Assembly (NCBI GenBank): GCA_023392995.1
Contig: JAEWMZ010000414.1
Coordinates: 1 to 10,541, forward strand
From: Bacillota bacterium
GTDB lineage: Bacteria; Bacillota; Clostridia; Lachnospirales; Lachnospiraceae
Direction of reading: 5' to 3'
Length of the DNA: 10,541 bases
Under the pieces are notes generated by a model. The model was not told where the DNA came from, did not search any database, and saw only the letters and a list, made by a program, of their open reading frames with translations. This document shows, one piece after another, positions 6,568 through 10,541 of this stretch. The position numbers and the translations under genes were made by a program. Each line of letters opens with the position of its first letter. Position 1 is the first letter of the stretch.

Positions 6568-7752
6568 TTATAATTCACTTAGAACCTGATCCAAGATCGC
6601 GATCATCTTATCAATATGCTCCTTCTCCACAATCAAAGGAGGAACAAAGCGTATTACATTTGCCCCGGCGGAAATCAGCACCAATCCCTGCTCTAACACC
6701 CGGGGAATAATGTCCTTCACCGGCACTTTAAACTCCAGTCCCTGCATTAATCCCATACCACGTCTTTCCACAACACAATCATGCTTTTCTACCAGCATAT
6801 TTAATTTCTCTTCCAGGTAGGGCGCAACCTGTTTTACATGCTCTAATAGCTTTTCGCTTTCAAAAAGATCGATGACCTTTGAAACCGCTGCGGTTGCAAA
6901 GGCATTACCACCATAGGTAGTTCCATGGTCTCCCGGCTCAAAGGCTGCTGCAACCTTCTCTACCGCTGCAAAGGCTCCGACAGGAACACCACAGCCAAGT
7001 GCCTTAGCACTCGTTAGAATATCCGGTTTTACACCATACTGCTCATAGGCAAACATCGTTCCGGTACGTCCCATACCACACTGGATCTCATCCAGAATCA
7101 ACACGATATCTCTCTCTTCACACAGGGCTTTTACGCCCTTCATAAATTCTGCCGTAGCCGGATAATATCCGCCTTCTCCCTGCATCGGCTCCAGAATAAT
7201 TGCCGCTGTATTCTGCTGCAGCAGCTCCTTTACGCTATCCAGGTTATTGAATTCTGCAAAAACAACTCCCCCGATTAAGGGTTCAAAGGCCTCTCTGTAT
7301 TTGGCCGTACCCGTAACACTCAGCGCACCCATGCTTCTTCCATGGAAGGAATGATTCATGGAGATGATCTGGCTATTGGAGATTCCATGCTTTTTAAAGT
7401 AATATTTACGCGCCAGCTTTACAGCACCTTCGATTGCCTCTGTACCACTACTGGTAAAGAACACCCGATCCATTCCGGAAATACGGTTAAATTTCTTTGC
7501 TGCCTCTGCCAGCGGTACCGTATAATATAAATTCGAGGTATGAAGTAATTTATCGATCTGTGCCTTTAAGGCATCATTGTATTCCTTATGATGATAACCC
7601 AGCGCAAATACTGCGATACCTGCTGCAAAATCAAGATATTCCTTTTCCTCAACATCATACAAATACATGCCGTTTCCATGATCAAATACAATCTGGTAGC
7701 GGTTATAGGTATTCATTAATTCCTGATCTGCTATTTCAATATATTGGTTCAT
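6568..7752 (-). CDS. argD: Acetylornithine aminotransferase
   Basis: PLP-dependent class-III aminotransferase that transfers the amino group of glutamate to N-acetylglutamate semialdehyde, giving N-acetylornithine. 394 residues from ATG 7752, which has AGGTG 5 nt upstream (7758-7762); the in-frame GTG at 7773 has no ribosome site. In this numbering, SSGTEAIEGA (about 101-110) contacts the cofactor phosphate, HSFHGRSMGA is at 134-143, the LDEIQCGMGRTG motif has the PLP-ring Asp221, and Lys250 in SAKALGCGVP is the Schiff-base lysine. GTTYGGNAFA follows near 280. Length and order fit ArgD. Last gene of argJBD, 35 nt after argB and followed by a terminator. ArgD enzymes may also serve lysine biosynthesis (succinyl-diaminopimelate aminotransferase), which cannot be excluded here. 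Confidence 0.95.
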   Translation of the reverse strand: MNQYIEIADQELMNTYNRYQIVFDHGNGMYLYDVEEKEYLDFAAGIAVFALGYHHKEYNDALKAQIDKLLHTSNLYYTVPLAEAAKKFNRISGMDRVFFTSSGTEAIEGAVKLARKYYFKKHGISNSQIISMNHSFHGRSMGALSVTGTAKYREAFEPLIGGVVFAEFNNLDSVKELLQQNTAAIILEPMQGEGGYYPATAEFMKGVKALCEERDIVLILDEIQCGMGRTGTMFAYEQYGVKPDILTSAKALGCGVPVGAFAAVEKVAAAFEPGDHGTTYGGNAFATAAVSKVIDLFESEKLLEHVKQVAPYLEEKLNMLVEKHDCVVERRGMGLMQGLEFKVPVKDIIPRVLEQGLVLISAGANVIRFVPPLIVEKEHIDKMIAILDQVLSEL

Positions 7753-7787
7753 AGATACACCTGTGCCTTTCACTTTTAATGACCTAT

Positions 7788-8681
7788 CTAGGCCTCATTT
7801 TCAAAGATACTTTCCTTGTCAATTATGGCTGTTCCGATTCCTCGATTGGTAAAGAATTCTAGTAAGAGACAATGCTCAATTCTGCCATCCAGGATATGTA
7901 CTCTGGATACACCGTTTCGAACAGCATCCACACAATTTTTAATTTTCGGAAGCATTCCTCCACCGATGAAGCCGCTGTCTAGCAGTTCATCTGCCTTATC
8001 CAACGTTAATACAGAGATCAAGCTGTCCTTATCCTCTGGATCAGCATATACGCCTTCAATATCTGTTAAAAATACCAGCTTTTCCGCACCGATTGCTCTC
8101 GCAACTGCACAGGCAGCATCATCCGCATTAATATTATAATTCTGGTAGTCGTCATCCACTCCGATTGGAGCAATCACAGGAACAAAGTTATTCTCAATCA
8201 GGGTATCAATCAGCCCGGTATTTACCTCAGTGATATTCCCAACAAAACCGATATCCTGGCCGTTTACTGTTCTTTTTTCAACCTTTAGGGTACTGCCGTC
8301 CTTACCGCTGATTCCTACGGCTTTGACTCCCAGCTTTTCTACCATCTGAACCAGATTTTTATTTACCTTGCCAAGCACCATTTCGGCCACTTCCATGGTT
8401 TGTGCATCCGTGACGCGAAGGCCTTCCACAAATTTTGATTCATGACCCATGAGCCCCAGCCATTTGGTAATTTCCTTCCCGCCGCCATGGACGATAATTG
8501 GCTGCATGCCTACCAGCTTTAGTAACGCCACATCCTTAATGACATTTAGCTGCAGATTTTCATCCAGCATTGCGCTGCCGCCGTATTTTACAACTACCTT
8601 TTTATTGTTAAACTTCTGTATATAGGGCAGAGCTTCAATTAAAGTCTGTGCCTTTAGTAATATCTGATCCATTTGTTCCAT
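7788..8681 (-). CDS. argB: N-acetylglutamate kinase, arginine-sensitive type
   Basis: Phosphorylates N-acetyl-L-glutamate with ATP, the committed second step of the acetylated arginine pathway. 297 residues from ATG 8681, with AAAGGAA 7 nt upstream. Amino-acid-kinase features: VKYGGSAM (Lys32), VHGGGKEI (64-71), FVEGLRVTD (Arg89), NINADDAA (183-190), FLTDIEGVY, and GGMLPKI (241-247, Lys246). It is longer than the E. coli-type enzyme (about 258 residues). It has an N-terminal helical extension (about 1-25) and a C-terminal HCLLLEFFTNRGIGTAI segment, both typical of hexameric kinases inhibited by arginine. Feedback inhibition is therefore likely, by family knowledge. It follows argJ after 188 nt that contain a duplicated hairpin repeat. 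Confidence 0.96.
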   Translation of the reverse strand: MEQMDQILLKAQTLIEALPYIQKFNNKKVVVKYGGSAMLDENLQLNVIKDVALLKLVGMQPIIVHGGGKEITKWLGLMGHESKFVEGLRVTDAQTMEVAEMVLGKVNKNLVQMVEKLGVKAVGISGKDGSTLKVEKRTVNGQDIGFVGNITEVNTGLIDTLIENNFVPVIAPIGVDDDYQNYNINADDAACAVARAIGAEKLVFLTDIEGVYADPEDKDSLISVLTLDKADELLDSGFIGGGMLPKIKNCVDAVRNGVSRVHILDGRIEHCLLLEFFTNRGIGTAIIDKESIFENEA

Positions 8682-8732
8682 TTTTCGATTCCTTTCACGG
8701 GTTCCTTACGATTATTTTATATTTTTACTGAG

Positions 8733-8846
8733 ATTCGACCGTATGGTCGCAGTTTTCCGAATGTGAGATGCTCTGCATTTCACACTAATGGACATTCGAC
8801 CGTATGGTCGCTCAATGCCAGATGTGGAATGCTCTGCATTTCACAT
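8733..8846. repeat. Two tandem copies of a ~61-bp hairpin module between argJ and argB
   Basis: The 18-mer ATTCGACCGTATGGTCGC occurs identically at 8733-8750 and 8794-8811, and each copy contains CGACC-GTAT-GGTCG. About 13 to 16 nt further on, each copy has a second hairpin around CTCTGCATTTCACA. In copy 1, 8762-8771 pairs with 8775-8784; in copy 2, 8822-8832 pairs with 8836-8846; both have the loop TCT. Each long stem has one non-Watson-Crick position, a G-U pair when the plus strand is read as RNA, and it differs in sequence context between copies. The linkers between the hairpins differ. No coding potential is evident. It looks like a dispersed palindromic repeat or a structured RNA; I recognise no named family. 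Confidence 0.85.
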
Positions 8847-8869
8847 AAACATATTATTAATTGCGATCT

Positions 8870-10093
8870 TTACGATCTGTAATCCGCATTTATCTTGACA
8901 TAGTCATAGGTCAGATCACAGCCCCAGGCAGTGGCGGTTGCTGTTCCTGCCTTAAGATCCGCCGTTGCTTTTACCTCTTTCCCGGAAAGAATCTTCGTTG
9001 CCTCTTCCTCGGAATAATCCGTAGCCATACCATTTTCTACCAGCTTCAGTTTTCCGTCCACACTTTCTATATATAAGTCAACCTGATCCGGATCAAAGCT
9101 TACACCGGAATAACCAAGGGCGCAGATGATTCTTCCCCAGTTTGCATCGTTGCCGAACACCGCTGATTTTACCAAATTGGAGGTGATGACTGATTTGCTT
9201 AATATGGCTGCTTCTTCTTGGGTGGGCGCATTAATTACCTGAACCTCGAATAATTTGGTGGCTCCTTCCCCGTCTGCTGCCATTTTCTTTGACAGGTCAG
9301 TGGTAACATAATTCAAAGCCGCACAGAAGCTTTCATATGCTTCATTCTTCTCTGTAATGGGTGTATTACCAGCTAATCCATTTGCCAGTAATAACAAAGA
9401 ATCATTGGTGGAGGTATCCCGGTCAACACTGATCATATTGAAGGATTTCTTTACATCAGCACTTAGTGCCTCCTGTAGCAATTCCTTGGAAATGGCAAGA
9501 TCCGTGGTAACTACTCCAAGCATGGTAGCCATATTCGGATGAATCATACCAGAGCCCTTTGCCATGCCGCCGAGGGTAATTTCCTTTCCCTCTACTGTAA
9601 AGGTAACCGCGCATTCCTTCGAATAGGTATCGGTTGTCATGATTGCTTGTGCTGCTTTGGCAGCAGCCTCTCTGCCATCAGCCAGTTCTGCTGCTAATAG
9701 TTTAACGCCTTCCTGGATGACCGCTATCGGCATTTGCTTGCCAATGACACCCGTAGAGGCAGTATATACTGCGCTGAGGGAGATATTCATTGCGGCTGCC
9801 ACTGCTTTTGCCATCAACTCATTATTTAAGTCGCCCTCCGCACCGGTACAGGCATTTGCAACACCGCTATTTAGTACAACTGCCTGAACAAAGGGACTTT
9901 CCTTGGTGATCTTACTATCCCATTTGACAGGTGCCGCCTTAACCATATTCGTTGTATAGGTTCCGGCATGTGCTGCCGGTACGCTGGAATAGACCAGTGC
10001 CATATCTTTTTTTATCTTATTTTTAATTCCTGCATATACGCCGGCTGCCTGAAATCCCTGCGCTGCAGTAACTCCGCCATCAATTACCTTCAT
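8870..10093 (-). CDS. argJ: Bifunctional ornithine acetyltransferase / N-acetylglutamate synthase
   Basis: Transfers the acetyl group from N-acetylornithine to glutamate, closing the acetyl cycle; many ArgJ enzymes also make N-acetylglutamate from acetyl-CoA. 407 residues, normal length. The start has GGAGG 5 nt upstream (10099-10103). The precursor cleaves itself at the Ala189-Thr190 bond in MAKGSGMIHPNMATMLG, giving alpha (1-189) and beta (190-407) chains with Thr190 as nucleophile. The oxyanion-hole motif STGVIG is at 113-118. NDANWGRIICALGYSG lies in the C-terminal third, and the end YVKINADYRS is typical. All key residues are present. First gene of argJBD; argC, often just upstream in other bacteria, is missing here. 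Whether it is bifunctional or only recycles acetyl groups cannot be told from sequence alone. Confidence 0.96.
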   Translation of the reverse strand: MKVIDGGVTAAQGFQAAGVYAGIKNKIKKDMALVYSSVPAAHAGTYTTNMVKAAPVKWDSKITKESPFVQAVVLNSGVANACTGAEGDLNNELMAKAVAAAMNISLSAVYTASTGVIGKQMPIAVIQEGVKLLAAELADGREAAAKAAQAIMTTDTYSKECAVTFTVEGKEITLGGMAKGSGMIHPNMATMLGVVTTDLAISKELLQEALSADVKKSFNMISVDRDTSTNDSLLLLANGLAGNTPITEKNEAYESFCAALNYVTTDLSKKMAADGEGATKLFEVQVINAPTQEEAAILSKSVITSNLVKSAVFGNDANWGRIICALGYSGVSFDPDQVDLYIESVDGKLKLVENGMATDYSEEEATKILSGKEVKATADLKAGTATATAWGCDLTYDYVKINADYRS

Positions 10094-10207
10094 ATTAACC
10101 TCCGTCTGCTCAAATATCGGGCTGCTATTAATTCGAAGATAGCTTCCTTGCTACCTTACTATAAATTTATATTTCATACTTTGTGGCCTTCATCCAGTGG
10201 CATCCAT

Positions 10208-10373
10208 CTAGTGTGCTGACACATTCATCTTTAGGCTAACAGTGCTGCATATTTTGTCACTCCGCAAGGCGGAGGATTGAGGTGTAGTGGTTCCTACACC
10301 GACTGACGACAACGAAGTGGATGGCAAAATAGGCAGTGCTGTTAGTCTAATTATGAGTGTGCCAGCACACTAG
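10208..10373. repeat. 166-bp imperfect inverted repeat, possible MITE-like element or structured RNA
   Basis: The left arm 10208-10259 and right arm 10322-10373 pair over 52 positions with 43 Watson-Crick matches and no gap. The 11 outermost bases, CTAGTGTGCTG, match exactly. Read as plus-strand RNA, five of the nine other positions are G-U pairs (left 10224, 10235, 10243, 10244, 10257); read as minus-strand RNA, only one is. The 62-nt tip holds two more hairpins: TCCGC-AAG-GCGGA (10261-10273) and GGTGTAG/CTACACC (10281-10300). This gives a branched fold on a long stem. The outer ends are themselves short palindromes (GTGTGC-CA-GCACAC on the right). It fills most of the gap between argJ and the GNAT gene. 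No open frame of note is inside. It could be a non-autonomous transposable element or an RNA gene; I do not recognise it. Confidence 0.8.
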
Positions 10374-10387
10374 TGACCACACTCGGA

Positions 10388-10541
10388 CTACGATTCGACT
10401 TCCTGCAAAGAGAACGAATAAAAATTCAGATCATCCCGCTTCACCCAGCCAAGCGCTTCCCAAAATTGATTCCCTAAACCATTCTCAGAAAAGCAAACCA
10501 GGGATAATCTACGGATCCCCTCCTGCCTCATCGCTTCCATC
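10388..10541 (-). CDS. C-terminal end of a GNAT-family N-acetyltransferase (5' part outside window)
   Basis: Fifty codons and a TAG stop (10388-10390) enter from the right edge. The translation reads like the last strands of a GNAT fold: EGIRRLSLVCFSENGLGNQ, then FWEALGWVKRDDLNFYSF. The pattern of a hydrophobic strand, an Asn-containing turn, 'FWexLGw', then 'R-DDL-fYs' is the common GNAT C terminus. The acetyl-CoA-binding R/Q-x-x-G-x-G/A loop would lie in the missing part, so the substrate cannot be judged. An ATG occurs at 10540, but a start there would give only a fragment, so it is treated as internal. It is on the same strand as argJ and 294 nt upstream, but separated by the large inverted repeat, so a shared transcript is doubtful. 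Confidence 0.7.
   Translation of the reverse strand, partial: MEAMRQEGIRRLSLVCFSENGLGNQFWEALGWVKRDDLNFYSFSLQEVES

Noticed and set aside
10159..10180. A/T-rich near-palindrome (TGAAATATAAATTTA) before argJ as an ArgR operator
   Set aside because: Its second half does not match the ATTCA half-site of ARG boxes, and the region is generally A/T rich. An argJ promoter must be nearby, but no convincing -35/-10 pair could be assigned.
10388..10541. Small complete 50-codon gene starting at ATG 10540
   Set aside because: The sequence is the typical C-terminal end of a GNAT domain, so it is better read as the tail of a gene that starts outside the window.

Overview
The window reads as chromosomal DNA from a low-to-moderate GC Gram-positive bacterium of the class Clostridia, most likely Lachnospiraceae-like. 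The evidence is Shine-Dalgarno-led genes, a lipobox lipoprotein with GerMN domains, an OmpR-type two-component pair and competence genes of the Firmicutes type. The family-level placement is an inference. Every gene I can support lies on the minus strand, so transcription runs from high to low coordinates.

Arginine block (about 10093 to 6568): argJ, argB and argD form one arginine-biosynthesis operon covering acetyl-group recycling, N-acetylglutamate phosphorylation and acetylornithine transamination. It ends in a good intrinsic terminator at 6383-6432. argC, the intervening reductase, is not in the window. Upstream of argJ is the 3' end of a GNAT acetyltransferase gene that enters from the right edge (10388-10541). 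Between the two lies a large imperfect inverted repeat (10208-10373). A second structured repeat, two copies of a roughly 61-bp hairpin module, sits between argJ and argB (8733-8846).

A small YdcZ-type DMT membrane protein gene (5841-6290), with its own extended -10 promoter, separates the arginine block from the competence block.

Competence/signalling block (about 5813 to 1 and beyond): a sigma-A-like promoter precedes comEA, an OmpR/PhoB response regulator, a HAMP histidine kinase, a tandem-GerMN lipoprotein and the first 510 codons of comEC, whose 3' end lies outside the window. ComEA (DNA receptor) and ComEC (DNA channel) are the two core membrane parts of DNA uptake, here on either side of a two-component system and its GerMN lipoprotein. 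The kinase-regulator-GerMN grouping resembles actinobacterial MtrAB-LpqB.

The most unusual sequences are intergenic: (1) a four-unit 27-bp tandem array between the GerMN gene and comEC, made of 9-bp sub-units, which is also an open reading frame for a 42-residue Ala/Val-Ile-Lys repeat peptide; (2) the duplicated hairpin module between argJ and argB; (3) the 166-bp inverted repeat upstream of argJ. In the last two, nearly all non-Watson-Crick pairs become G-U pairs only if the plus strand is read as RNA, that is, antisense to the genes around them.
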